Shown here: in pieces, positions 17,146-25,247 of the stretch | How positions within the stretch are numbered: the first letter of the stretch is position 1 | Layout of the letters: each line of letters opens with the position of its first letter | Assembly: GCA_014337915.1 (NCBI GenBank) | Contig: QUBU01000002.1 | Span: 62,001-126,000, forward strand | Direction of reading: 5' to 3' | Length of the DNA stretch: 64,000 nt | DNA from: Gammaproteobacteria bacterium | GTDB lineage: Bacteria > Pseudomonadota > Gammaproteobacteria > Steroidobacterales > GCA-2729495 | The notes under the pieces: model-generated | The model's input: the letters and a program-made list of their open reading frames with translations, nothing else | Databases searched by the model: none | What the model was told of the DNA's origin: nothing | Made by a program: the position numbers and the translations under genes

Positions 17146-18456
17146 TCAGCCGACGCCCGCGGCATCTGCGGCGGCGCGTGCCTCGGCGCTGCGGCGCTCC
17201 GCCTCGGCAGCGGCCAGCATGTCCGGGGTCACCAGCACCACGCCGCCTTCGGTGACGTGGAACCGGGCGGCGTCGGCTGCTGCATCCTCGCCGATGTGCA
17301 TGCCGTCGGGCACCACGCAGCCCTCGTCGAGGATCGCCCGGCTGATGCGGCAGCCACGGCCGATGCGCACGTTGGGCAGCAGCACCGAGCGGAACACGAC
17401 GGAACGCTCGTGGACATGCGTGTTGACGAACAGCATCGACTCGCGCACGGTCGCCCCCGAGATGATGCAGCCGCCGGACACCATGGAGTTGATGGCCTCG
17501 CCGCGCCGGCCCTCGTCGTCGAGCACGAACTTCGCGCCCGGCACATGTTCCTGATAGGTCCAGATAGGCCAGTCTTCGTCATACAGGTTGAGTTCGGGCG
17601 TGACGTACACCAGTTCCATGTTTGCTTCGTAGAAGGCATCCACGGTGCCGACGTCGCGCCAGTAGGCCTGGGCGGCGGTCTTCACGTCCTCGAAAGGGTA
17701 GGCATAGACGCGGGCCTTGCCGATGCTGCCCGGGATGATGTTCTTGCCGAAGTCATGCGCCGAGCTGGTGTCAGCGGCATCCGCGCGCAGGCTCTTCTGC
17801 AGGAACTCGCGGTTGAAGACGTAGATGCCCATGGAGGCCAGCGCTACGTCCTGGCGGCCGGGCATCGGCTCGGGCTGGGCCGGCTTCTCGCTGAAGCGGA
17901 TGATGCGCTGGACCTCGTTGACGGTCATCACGCCGAACTCGCGGGCCTGGGACAGCGGCACCTGCACCACGCCGACGGTGATGTCGGCATCCTTCTCGAC
18001 ATGGAAGGCGATCATCGGGCCGTAGTCCATCTTGTAGACATGGTCGCCGGCCAGCACCAGCACCAGGTCGGGATGGTAGGCCTCGATGATGTCGAGGTTC
18101 TGGTAGAGGGAGTCAGCCGTACCCCGGTACCAGCTTTCGCCGATCTGCTGCTGGGCCGGCACCAGCTGCACGAACTCGCCGAGTTCGCCGCGCAGGTAAC
18201 CCCAGCCGCGCTGGATGTGCTGGATCAGCGCGTGGGCCTTGTACTGGGTCAGCACCAGGATCTGGCGGATGCCGGAGTTCACGCAGTTCGATAGCGTGAA
18301 ATCGATGATGCGGTACTTGCCGGCGAACGGCATGGCCGGCTTGGCTCGGTTGCGGGTCAGGTGCCGCAGCCGCTCGCCGCGGCCCCCGGCCATGACGATC
18401 GCCATGGTGCTCTTGGTCAACTGGCTGACGAAGCGTCCGGACTTTCTGGGCTTCAA
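17146..18456 (-). CDS. glgC: Glucose-1-phosphate adenylyltransferase, TTG start
   Basis: GlgC makes ADP-glucose, the committed and normally allosterically controlled step of glycogen synthesis. Motifs include MAIVMAGGRGERL, NRAKPAMPFAGKYRIIDFTL, WYRGTADSLYQN and LVLAGDHVYKMDYG. A left-handed beta-helix domain follows from about residue 310 (GGCIISGATV, LPNVRIGRGCRI). The frame is open to an ATG at 18513, but a clean GGAGG lies 7 nt before a TTG at 18454-18456. Starting there gives 436 aa with a normal GlgC N-terminus and places the -10 element correctly, so I prefer TTG. The first 15 residues (KPRKSGRFVSQLTKS) are the expected activator-binding lead. Confidence 0.94.
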   Translation of the reverse strand: MKPRKSGRFVSQLTKSTMAIVMAGGRGERLRHLTRNRAKPAMPFAGKYRIIDFTLSNCVNSGIRQILVLTQYKAHALIQHIQRGWGYLRGELGEFVQLVPAQQQIGESWYRGTADSLYQNLDIIEAYHPDLVLVLAGDHVYKMDYGPMIAFHVEKDADITVGVVQVPLSQAREFGVMTVNEVQRIIRFSEKPAQPEPMPGRQDVALASMGIYVFNREFLQKSLRADAADTSSAHDFGKNIIPGSIGKARVYAYPFEDVKTAAQAYWRDVGTVDAFYEANMELVYVTPELNLYDEDWPIWTYQEHVPGAKFVLDDEGRRGEAINSMVSGGCIISGATVRESMLFVNTHVHERSVVFRSVLLPNVRIGRGCRISRAILDEGCVVPDGMHIGEDAAADAARFHVTEGGVVLVTPDMLAAAEAERRSAEARAAADAAGVG

Positions 18457-18498
18457 GCACTGACCTCCGGTCGTTTTGGTGTCCAGCCGTGCCGGGGC

Positions 18499-18504
18499 AG
18501 TATA
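18499..18504 (-). promoter_or_regulatory. Possible -10 element of glgC
   Basis: The minus strand reads TATACT here, 42 nt upstream of the TTG start of glgC. No good -35 is seen at 16-18 nt. The long ATG-initiated version of glgC would begin essentially at this hexamer, which argues for the shorter TTG form. Confidence 0.4.
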
Positions 18505-18535
18505 ACCCGCCACATGGCCCAGGCCAGCCAGCCGG

Positions 18536-18556
18536 AAAATATGTCAGGCACCATTT
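18536..18556 (+). repeat. Dispersed 20-bp repeat, copy 1 (before pta)
   Basis: AAATATGTCAGGCACCATTT occurs here on the plus strand. It ends 45 nt before the pta start codon. The same sequence occurs at 20897, a one-base variant at 36597 (minus strand) and a palindromic relative at 55727. The element lies in the glgC-pta divergent gap. Confidence 0.85.
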
Positions 18557-18601
18557 GTTAACCTGTGAGTGGCATGAGTCCATGAATACAGGGGTCGGTC
18601 G

Positions 18602-19576
18602 ATGAGCCACGATATTGCACACCAGGATGGACCCGAGACTGGGTTGGACATCGCCAGCAGCGATGGATTGCGCCGCCTGCTGGCACGTGTGGCTCCGATT
18701 GCTCCCATCACCGTCGCGGTCGTGCATCCCTGCGATGTCGGCAGTCTCACGGCCGCGATGGCCGCGCGCGCCGCCGGGCTGATTGAACCGGTTCTGGTTG
18801 TACCGCGGGCCAGGCTGGCGTCCGTGGCCGCGCAGGCCGGCGTGGATCTCTGCGGTGTGCCTGTCGAGGATGTCGCACATAGCCACGCCGCAGCAGCCCG
18901 CGCGGCCGCGCTGGCGCATGCCGGCCGGGTCGAGGCACTGATGAAGGGCAGCCTGCACACCGACGAACTGATCGCAGCCGTCGTGCCGTCGGCTGCCGGC
19001 CTGCGCACCAAGCGCCGCGTCAGTCACTGTTTCCTGATGCAGGTGCCAAGCTACCCGCGGCCCTTCATCGTTACCGACGCGGCCATCAATCTCGCGCCGG
19101 ATCTGCAGCAGAAGGCCGATATCGTGCGCAATGCCATAGAACTGGCCCGGATCATCGGTGTGGCCACGCCCAGGGTGGCGATCCTGGCGGCCGTGGAAAC
19201 CGTCAACGCCGCGATGCCCGCCACGCTGGATGCGGCTGCGCTTTGCAAGATGGCCGATCGCGGGCAGATCAGCGGTGGCCTGCTTGATGGCCCGCTGGCG
19301 TTCGACACCGCGGTGTCCATCGATGCAGCCCGTACCAAGGGGATCGTATCCGCGGTGGCCGGCCAGGCGGATATCCTGGTCGTTCCGGACCTCGAGAGCG
19401 GCAACATGCTCGCCAAGCAGCTCATGTATCTGGGCAATGCTGCCAGCGCCGGTATCGTGCTTGGCGCAAAGGTGCCGGTCATCCTGACCAGCCGTGCTGA
19501 TTCAGAAGCGTCGCGCATCACCTCCTGCGCCATCGCCAAGCTGGTGGCTCATCACTACCGTACTGCACCGCCATGA
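18602..19576 (+). CDS. pta: Phosphate acetyl/butyryltransferase
   Basis: This enzyme interconverts acetyl-CoA and acetyl phosphate; with AckA it makes or uses acetate and yields ATP. The 324-aa product is the short, single-domain PTA_PTB form and lacks the long DRTGG-type N-terminal region of E. coli Pta. Recognisable stretches are DVGSLTAAMAARAAGLIEPV, LMKGSLHTDELIAAVV, VSHCFLMQVPSYPRPFIVTD, then GLLDGPLAFDTAVSIDAA and VVPDLESGNMLAKQLMYLGN. A butyryl or propionyl preference cannot be excluded from sequence. The stop overlaps the ackA start by 4 nt (ATGA). A GGGG tract lies about 8 nt before the ATG. Confidence 0.88.
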   Translation: MSHDIAHQDGPETGLDIASSDGLRRLLARVAPIAPITVAVVHPCDVGSLTAAMAARAAGLIEPVLVVPRARLASVAAQAGVDLCGVPVEDVAHSHAAAARAAALAHAGRVEALMKGSLHTDELIAAVVPSAAGLRTKRRVSHCFLMQVPSYPRPFIVTDAAINLAPDLQQKADIVRNAIELARIIGVATPRVAILAAVETVNAAMPATLDAAALCKMADRGQISGGLLDGPLAFDTAVSIDAARTKGIVSAVAGQADILVVPDLESGNMLAKQLMYLGNAASAGIVLGAKVPVILTSRADSEASRITSCAIAKLVAHHYRTAPP

Positions 19577-20781
19577 CTCCAGCAGCTGCTGACTGCATCG
19601 TTGTGCTGAACTGCGGCTCGTCGAGCATCAAGTTCGCGGTATTCGATGCCAGTGCCGATCCATTGCCGCGCACGCCGCTGTGGAGCGGCAAGGTGCAGGG
19701 CATCGGCGGGCCGCACCCGGACTTCGGCGAGACCGGTCTTTCCCCGCTTGGCATTGCGCTGGGCGCGGATCATCCCTACCGCGATGCGCTCCGGCTGATC
19801 CGTGAGCGGATTGGCGCCCGCCTTCAGGGCCGGCGCGTGGCGGCGATTGCGCACCGCGTCGTGCACGGCGGCAGCAGGTACTTTGCACCAACGCTCATCG
19901 ATGCCCAGGTGCTCGCCGATCTCCGGGCCTATGTCCCGCTTGCGCCGCTGCATCAGCCATTTGCACTCGAGGCCATCGAGATCCTGCTGCGCGAGCGCCC
20001 TTTCATCCAGCAGGTGGCCTGCTTCGACACGGGCTTTCATCAGACCCTGCCGCTGGTTGAACAGGTCCTGCCGCTGCCGTACGAGGCGTACCAGCGGGGG
20101 TTGCGCCGCTATGGCTTCCACGGGCTGTCCTACGAGTACCTGGCCACGGTGCTGGCCGAACGCCACGGCGACAGGGCACGCGGGCGCTGCATCGTCGCCC
20201 ACCTCGGCAGCGGAGCCAGCCTGTGCGCAATGCGGGACCTGCGCAGCGTCGCCACCACCATGGGTTTCTCCGCGCTCGATGGTCTGATGATGGGCACCCG
20301 CACCGGTGCACTCGATCCTGGCGCGCTGCTTTATCTGCTGGAGACCGAGAAGCTGAGTACGGACGAAGTCGCCCGGCTGCTCTACCAGCGCAGCGGCCTG
20401 CTCGGGGTTTCGGGTATCTCCCCAGAGCCGCGGGTCATCGTTCGGCACGAGGGTGACGCTGGCGAGGCCGGGGCGCGTGCCCGCCTGGCCCTCGACCTGT
20501 ACGTGCGCCGCATCGTGGGTGAGATTGGTGCGCTGGCCGCCGTGCTTGGCGGGCTGGACCTGCTGGCTTTCACGGCAGGTGTCGGCGAGCATAACGCCTT
20601 CGTGCGCGAGCGTATCTGTGCCGGGCTCGCGTTCCTCGGTGTGCGCCTCGACGCCAGTGCCAATGCCGTGCATGCGTCCGTGATATCCATGCCGGCCAGC
20701 CATGTACTCGTCGCGGTGGAACCCACCAACGAGGAGTGGATCATGGCGCGGCATGCTGGCCGCCTGCGATCGGCGTCGTGA
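19573..20781 (+). CDS. ackA: Acetate kinase
   Basis: AckA interconverts acetyl phosphate plus ADP with acetate plus ATP. The 402-aa product has both family signatures: VLNCGSSSIKF at residues about 11-21, and MGFSALDGLMMGTRTGALDP at about 230-249. It also has VACFDTGFHQTLP with the catalytic Asp near 152, RRYGFHGLSYEYL with the conserved His, and IVAHLGSGASLCAM. It is translationally coupled to pta by a 4-nt overlap. Propionate kinase activity is possible in this family. Confidence 0.93.
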   Translation: MTPAAADCIVVLNCGSSSIKFAVFDASADPLPRTPLWSGKVQGIGGPHPDFGETGLSPLGIALGADHPYRDALRLIRERIGARLQGRRVAAIAHRVVHGGSRYFAPTLIDAQVLADLRAYVPLAPLHQPFALEAIEILLRERPFIQQVACFDTGFHQTLPLVEQVLPLPYEAYQRGLRRYGFHGLSYEYLATVLAERHGDRARGRCIVAHLGSGASLCAMRDLRSVATTMGFSALDGLMMGTRTGALDPGALLYLLETEKLSTDEVARLLYQRSGLLGVSGISPEPRVIVRHEGDAGEAGARARLALDLYVRRIVGEIGALAAVLGGLDLLAFTAGVGEHNAFVRERICAGLAFLGVRLDASANAVHASVISMPASHVLVAVEPTNEEWIMARHAGRLRSAS

Positions 20782-20896
20782 TCTCCTGGCACAGGACGCG
20801 TCGGTCCAGCGGATGCCGTGATGCTGGTCCTCTGGTGCATGGCCTGGAGAGGGTCTTGCCCCGGCCCGGTGCGGCAGCCAGCCATTCTGAAGCAAC

Positions 20897-20916
20897 AAAT
20901 ATGTCAGGCACCATTT
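20897..20916 (+). repeat. Dispersed 20-bp repeat, copy 2 (before glgB)
   Basis: AAATATGTCAGGCACCATTT is identical to copy 1 over 20 nt and in the same orientation. It ends 43 nt before the glgB ATG at 20960. The sequences on either side of copies 1 and 2 are not otherwise alike, apart from a CAGCCAGCC a little upstream of each. Confidence 0.85.
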
Positions 20917-20959
20917 ACGATGTGCGCGTGGCGCAGGCATCACAAGGACAGGATCGGAG

Positions 20960-23146
20960 ATGACCGGGCAGGGGGAGGTCATGGAGCCGGAGCTCCTGCG
21001 CCTGCTCGGCGCGCGCCACCACGATCCCTTTGCGGTTCTCGGCCGCCATCCGCTGGCGGACGGGCAGGAGGTGGTGCGCGTGCTGGCCCCGGCAGCGGTC
21101 GAGGTCAGCCTGCCGCAGAACGGCGCGATCCTGGAGCGTGTCGGTACCAGTGACCTGTTCGAGTTCCGGGGGCCTGCCGGGACGCTGCCGCGGCGTTACA
21201 GCGTCCGGCGGCGCAACGCCCAGGGCCAGGTCTTCGAGGCGGTGGATCCCTACTGTTTTCCGCCACTGCTGGCCGAGCGCGACATCGCCGCCTTCGGCGC
21301 TGGCAACCACTGGCATGCCTGGTGGCTGCTCGGTGCCCACCTGGTCGTTGCCGATGGCATCGACGGCGTGCGCTTCGCGGTCTGGGCGCCCGATGCCGAG
21401 CGCGTCAGCGTGGTCGGCGACTTCAATGGCTGGGATGGCCGTTGCCACCCGATGCGCAGCCGCGGCAGTTCGGGTGTGTGGGAGCTGTTCATCCCGGGGC
21501 TGGGTGCTGGTGTCAACTACAAGTTCGAGCTGCGCAACCGCTGGAGCGGGGAACTGCTGCTCAAGGGCGACCCCTACGCCCGGCTGACGGAAATGCGCCC
21601 GGCGACGGCCTCCGTGACCGCCGCGGCTTCCGGCTACCAATGGGGCGACGCTGCCTGGATGGCCGCCCGCGAGGCGGGTGACTGGCTGCACGCGCCGCTG
21701 TCGGTTTACGAGGTGCACCTCGGTTCCTGGCGCCGGCGTGCTGACGGCGGCTTCCTCGGCTATCGCGAGATCGCTGCAGAGCTGGTGCCCTACGTCGCGG
21801 AGCTCGGCTTCACCCATGTCGAGTTCCTGCCGGTCACCGAGCATCCGCTGGACGAATCCTGGGGCTACCAGCCTTCCGGTTACTTCGCGCCGACGCGACG
21901 CTTCGGCGACCCGGACGATTTCCGTTTCCTGGTGGACCAGCTGCACCAGGCCGGCATCGGCGTGATCCTCGACTGGGTGCCGGGGCATTTCCCCAGGGAT
22001 GCGCATGGCCTGGCACGCTTCGATGGCAGCGCGCTCTACGAGTACCCGGATCCGCGCAAGGGCGAGCATGCGGAATGGGGCACGCTGGTGTTCAACTACG
22101 ACCGCAACGAGGTGCGCAGCTTCCTCCTGTCCAGTGCCATCTACTGGCTGAAGGAGTTCCACTGCGACGGCCTGCGCGTGGATGCCGTGGCCTCGATGCT
22201 CTACCTGGACTACTCGCGCGGCCCCGGCGAGTGGGTGCCCAACGTCGCGGGCGGCAACGGGAACCTGGAGGCGGCTGCCTTCATCCGCCACCTCAACCAG
22301 CTGACGCATGCCGAGGTGCCCGGCAGCATCGTCATCGCCGAGGAGTCCACCGCCTGGCCCGGTGTGTCGCGCCCTACCGACCATGGCGGCCTCGGCTTCT
22401 CCATGAAGTGGAACATGGGCTGGATGCACGACACACTCGAGTACCTGGCCCATGACCCGGTGCACCGGCGCTTCCACCACGAGCTGCTGAGTTTCGGGCC
22501 GATCTACGCCTTCACCGAGAACTTCGTCCTGCCGCTGTCCCACGACGAGGTCGTGCACGGCAAGCGCTCGCTGCTCGGGCGCATGCCGGGCGACGACTGG
22601 CAGCGCTTCGCCAACCTGCGCCTGCTCTTCACCTACCAGTGGACCTACCCGGGGAAGAAGCTGCTGTTCATGGGCGGCGAACTGGCCCAGCACTGGGAAT
22701 GGGACCATCGCGGCGAGCTGCCCTGGCAGCTGCTGCAGGAGCCGGCGCATGGTGGCGTGCGGCGGCTGGTCGCCGATCTCAACCGGCTGTACCGCGCGCA
22801 GCGCCCGCTGCACTGCTTCGACTTCGAGGGCCGTGGTTTCCAGTGGCTGCGCTGGGACGACGCCGACAACTCGGTGCTGGCCTTCCTGCGGCGCGATGCG
22901 GACGGCGAGGTCATCGTGCTGCTGAACTTCACCCCGGTACCGCGCACCGGCTACCGCATCGGTGTGCCGCAGCCGGGGACGTACTGCGAGCTGTTCAACT
23001 CCGACTCGCGCTTCTACGGCGGAGGCGATGTCGGCAATCCCGGGCTGCTGCACAGCGAGCCGCTGCCGTGGATGGACCAGCTGCAGTCGCTGGTGGTGAC
23101 GCTGCCACCGCTGGCGGGCATCGTCCTGCGGCGGCAGCCGGGCTGA
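20960..23146 (+). CDS. glgB: 1,4-alpha-glucan branching enzyme (GH13)
   Basis: GlgB introduces alpha-1,6 branches into glycogen. The 728-aa product has an N-terminal CBM48-type region ([20 protein letters not shown]) and a GH13 barrel. The conserved carboxylates lie in [17 protein letters not shown] (nucleophile), [16 protein letters not shown] (acid/base) and [13 protein letters not shown]. Region I reads DWVPGHFP where most relatives have DWVPAHFP. A second ATG at 20981 has GGGGGAGG just before it and is an alternative start. Its stop is 1 nt from the convergent glgX stop, with no terminator between them. Confidence 0.96.
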   Translation: MTGQGEVMEPELLRLLGARHHDPFAVLGRHPLADGQEVVRVLAPAAVEVSLPQNGAILERVGTSDLFEFRGPAGTLPRRYSVRRRNAQGQVFEAVDPYCFPPLLAERDIAAFGAGNHWHAWWLLGAHLVVADGIDGVRFAVWAPDAERVSVVGDFNGWDGRCHPMRSRGSSGVWELFIPGLGAGVNYKFELRNRWSGELLLKGDPYARLTEMRPATASVTAAASGYQWGDAAWMAAREAGDWLHAPLSVYEVHLGSWRRRADGGFLGYREIAAELVPYVAELGFTHVEFLPVTEHPLDESWGYQPSGYFAPTRRFGDPDDFRFLVDQLHQAGIGVILDWVPGHFPRDAHGLARFDGSALYEYPDPRKGEHAEWGTLVFNYDRNEVRSFLLSSAIYWLKEFHCDGLRVDAVASMLYLDYSRGPGEWVPNVAGGNGNLEAAAFIRHLNQLTHAEVPGSIVIAEESTAWPGVSRPTDHGGLGFSMKWNMGWMHDTLEYLAHDPVHRRFHHELLSFGPIYAFTENFVLPLSHDEVVHGKRSLLGRMPGDDWQRFANLRLLFTYQWTYPGKKLLFMGGELAQHWEWDHRGELPWQLLQEPAHGGVRRLVADLNRLYRAQRPLHCFDFEGRGFQWLRWDDADNSVLAFLRRDADGEVIVLLNFTPVPRTGYRIGVPQPGTYCELFNSDSRFYGGGDVGNPGLLHSEPLPWMDQLQSLVVTLPPLAGIVLRRQPG

Positions 23147-23147
23147 C

Positions 23148-25232
23148 TCAGTCCCGCCAGGCTTCGAGCACGACGACCGTACGCGCCGGGACCAGGTAGT
23201 CCGGTCCGGCCAGCGGCTCCTGCTGCTCGGGCGGGGCGATGTCGCGCGGTGGCGGCAACGAGGTGTCGAGCGTGCGACGCCAGCTGCAGCCGGCGATCTG
23301 CGGCAGCAGCGCCCGCCGCGGTGCGGGCCCCATGTTCAGCAGCGCATGCAGCACCGGTTCGCCCGCCTCCCGGCCGGAAAGCGTGAACGACAGCCAGCGG
23401 GACTGCGGGTCCGACCAGTCGGGCGGCCTGCCGTCGGCGTCCTGCCAGTGGATGTCGGGCAGGCCATCGCGGCCGCTGCCGGGCTGTCCGGTGAGGAACC
23501 GGGGCCGGCGCAGCGAACGGTGGCGGCGGCGCAGGCGGATGAGCTCGCGCACGAAGCGCAGGAAGCCGGCGTTGCGCTCCACCAGCGTCCAGTCGAACCA
23601 GGAGATGTCGTTGTCCTGGCAGTAGGCATTGTTGTTGCCCCGCTGCGTACGCAGCACCTCGTCGCCGGCCAGCAGCATTGGTGGGCCCTGGGAGAGCATG
23701 AGGATCGCCAGGTGGTTGCGCGCCAGGCGCTGGCGCAGCTCGAGCACCACCGGGTCGTCGGTTGGTCCTTCCACGCCGCAGTTCCAGCTGTGGTTTTCCG
23801 TCATGCCGTCGCGGTTGCCTTCACCATTGGCCTGGTTGTGGCGCTGCCCGTAGCTCACCAGGTCGTTGAGCGTGAAGCCGTCGTGGCAGGTGACGAAGTT
23901 GATGCTGTTGATGGGCAGCCGGCCACCGGGGCCGTAGAGGTCGCTGCTGCCGGCGATGCGCGAGGCGACCTCGCCCACCAGGCCGGCATCGCCACGCACG
24001 AAGCGCCGCACCGAATCGCGGTAGCGGCCGTTCCATTCCGCCCAGCGGTACCCGGGAAAGGCGCCGACCTGGTAGAGGCCCGCGGCATCCCAGGCTTCGG
24101 CGATCAGCCGGGTATGCACCAGCGCCTCGGAGAACTCGATGCTCCAGAGCACGGGCGCGTGGTACATCGGTTTGCCATCCTCGCCGCGGGCCATGACGCT
24201 GGCCAGGTCGAAGCGGAAGCCATCGACGTGCATCTCGCGCACCCAGTACTCCAGGCACTGCACGATGTAGTTGGCCACCAGCGGATGGTTGCAGTTGAGC
24301 GTATTGCCGGTGCCCGTGTAGTCCAGGTATTGGCGCCGGTCGGCAGGGTCGAGGTGATAGAAGCTCTCGTTGGCCAGGCCCTTGAAGCTGATCACCGGCC
24401 CGTCCGCGCCGCCCTCGGCCGTATGGTTGAAGACCACGTCGAGGATCACGCCGATACCGGCCCGGTGCAGTGCCTTGACCAGGTCGCGGAACTCGCGCCG
24501 GCCGTCCGCTCCGGCGCAGTAGGGCGGGTGGGGCGCGAAGAAGCCGTAGGGGCTGTAGCCCCAATAGTTGCCGAGTCCCAGCGCCGCAGTGCCTGCGGGC
24601 ACATCCTGGACGTCGAAGGCCATGACCGGCATGAGTTCCACGTCGGTGATGCCGAGGCTCTGCAGGTAGGGGATCTTCTCGATCAGTCCCGCGAAGCTGC
24701 CCGGTGCCGCGACCCGCGACGAGCCATGGCGCGTGAAGCCGCCGACGTGCAGTTCGTAGATGATGCTGTCCTCGGGCCGGTGGCTGGGCGGCCGGTCGCC
24801 TTCCCAGTCGTAGGGTTCGTCGTCGACCACGCAGGCACGCAGGCCGGTACCGGGCTCCGGCTGTGATGCCGCGAGCCTGCGGTTCCAGAGACCGGTGCCG
24901 ACGGCGCGTGCCCAGGGATCGAGCAGGTCGCGGCGCGGGTCGAAGCGCAGGCCGCTGCGTGCGCTGTCGCCCGGTCCGTCAGCGCGCCAGCTGTACCAGA
25001 GTCCCGCGCCGGCGCCCTCAACCAGCACATGCCAGAAGAAAAAGGTGCGGTTGTTCACCGGGTCGAGCTCGATCACCTGCAGAGGACTGCGGTCGGTGGC
25101 GCCCGCATAGAGCACCAGCGTGACGGCGCTGGCGTGGCGGCTGAAGACCGCGAAATTGACGCCGGCAGGCACCACCCTGGCACCGGCGGGGAAGGGTTCT
25201 CCCTGCGACAGCCGGTAGGGTCCCGCCGCCAT
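23148..25232 (-). CDS. glgX: Glycogen debranching enzyme (isoamylase type, GH13)
   Basis: GlgX hydrolyses the alpha-1,6 branches left on phosphorylase limit dextrin. The 694-aa product begins YRLSQGEPFPAGARVVPAGV in a CBM48 domain. Catalytic motifs are GFRFDLASVMARG (nucleophile Asp), RLIAEAWDAAGLYQVG (acid/base Glu) and NFVTCHDGFTLNDLVSY. LGNYWGYSPYGFFAPHPPYC and GNNNAYCQDNDISWFDW are also typical of GlgX. It starts 15 nt after glgP ends, so phosphorylase and debranching enzyme form a degradative operon. Confidence 0.95.
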   Translation of the reverse strand: MAAGPYRLSQGEPFPAGARVVPAGVNFAVFSRHASAVTLVLYAGATDRSPLQVIELDPVNNRTFFFWHVLVEGAGAGLWYSWRADGPGDSARSGLRFDPRRDLLDPWARAVGTGLWNRRLAASQPEPGTGLRACVVDDEPYDWEGDRPPSHRPEDSIIYELHVGGFTRHGSSRVAAPGSFAGLIEKIPYLQSLGITDVELMPVMAFDVQDVPAGTAALGLGNYWGYSPYGFFAPHPPYCAGADGRREFRDLVKALHRAGIGVILDVVFNHTAEGGADGPVISFKGLANESFYHLDPADRRQYLDYTGTGNTLNCNHPLVANYIVQCLEYWVREMHVDGFRFDLASVMARGEDGKPMYHAPVLWSIEFSEALVHTRLIAEAWDAAGLYQVGAFPGYRWAEWNGRYRDSVRRFVRGDAGLVGEVASRIAGSSDLYGPGGRLPINSINFVTCHDGFTLNDLVSYGQRHNQANGEGNRDGMTENHSWNCGVEGPTDDPVVLELRQRLARNHLAILMLSQGPPMLLAGDEVLRTQRGNNNAYCQDNDISWFDWTLVERNAGFLRFVRELIRLRRRHRSLRRPRFLTGQPGSGRDGLPDIHWQDADGRPPDWSDPQSRWLSFTLSGREAGEPVLHALLNMGPAPRRALLPQIAGCSWRRTLDTSLPPPRDIAPPEQQEPLAGPDYLVPARTVVVLEAWRD

Positions 25233-25247
25233 GTCAGCTGGCCTGGC

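Noticed and set aside
18113-19027. Minus-strand open frame covering the glgC start and pta
   Set aside because: It overlaps the well-supported pta gene and part of glgC in the wrong frame and lacks a ribosome site.
20915-23053. 712-codon open frame antisense to glgB
   Set aside because: It is a shadow of glgB with composition typical of reverse-frame translation in GC-rich DNA.
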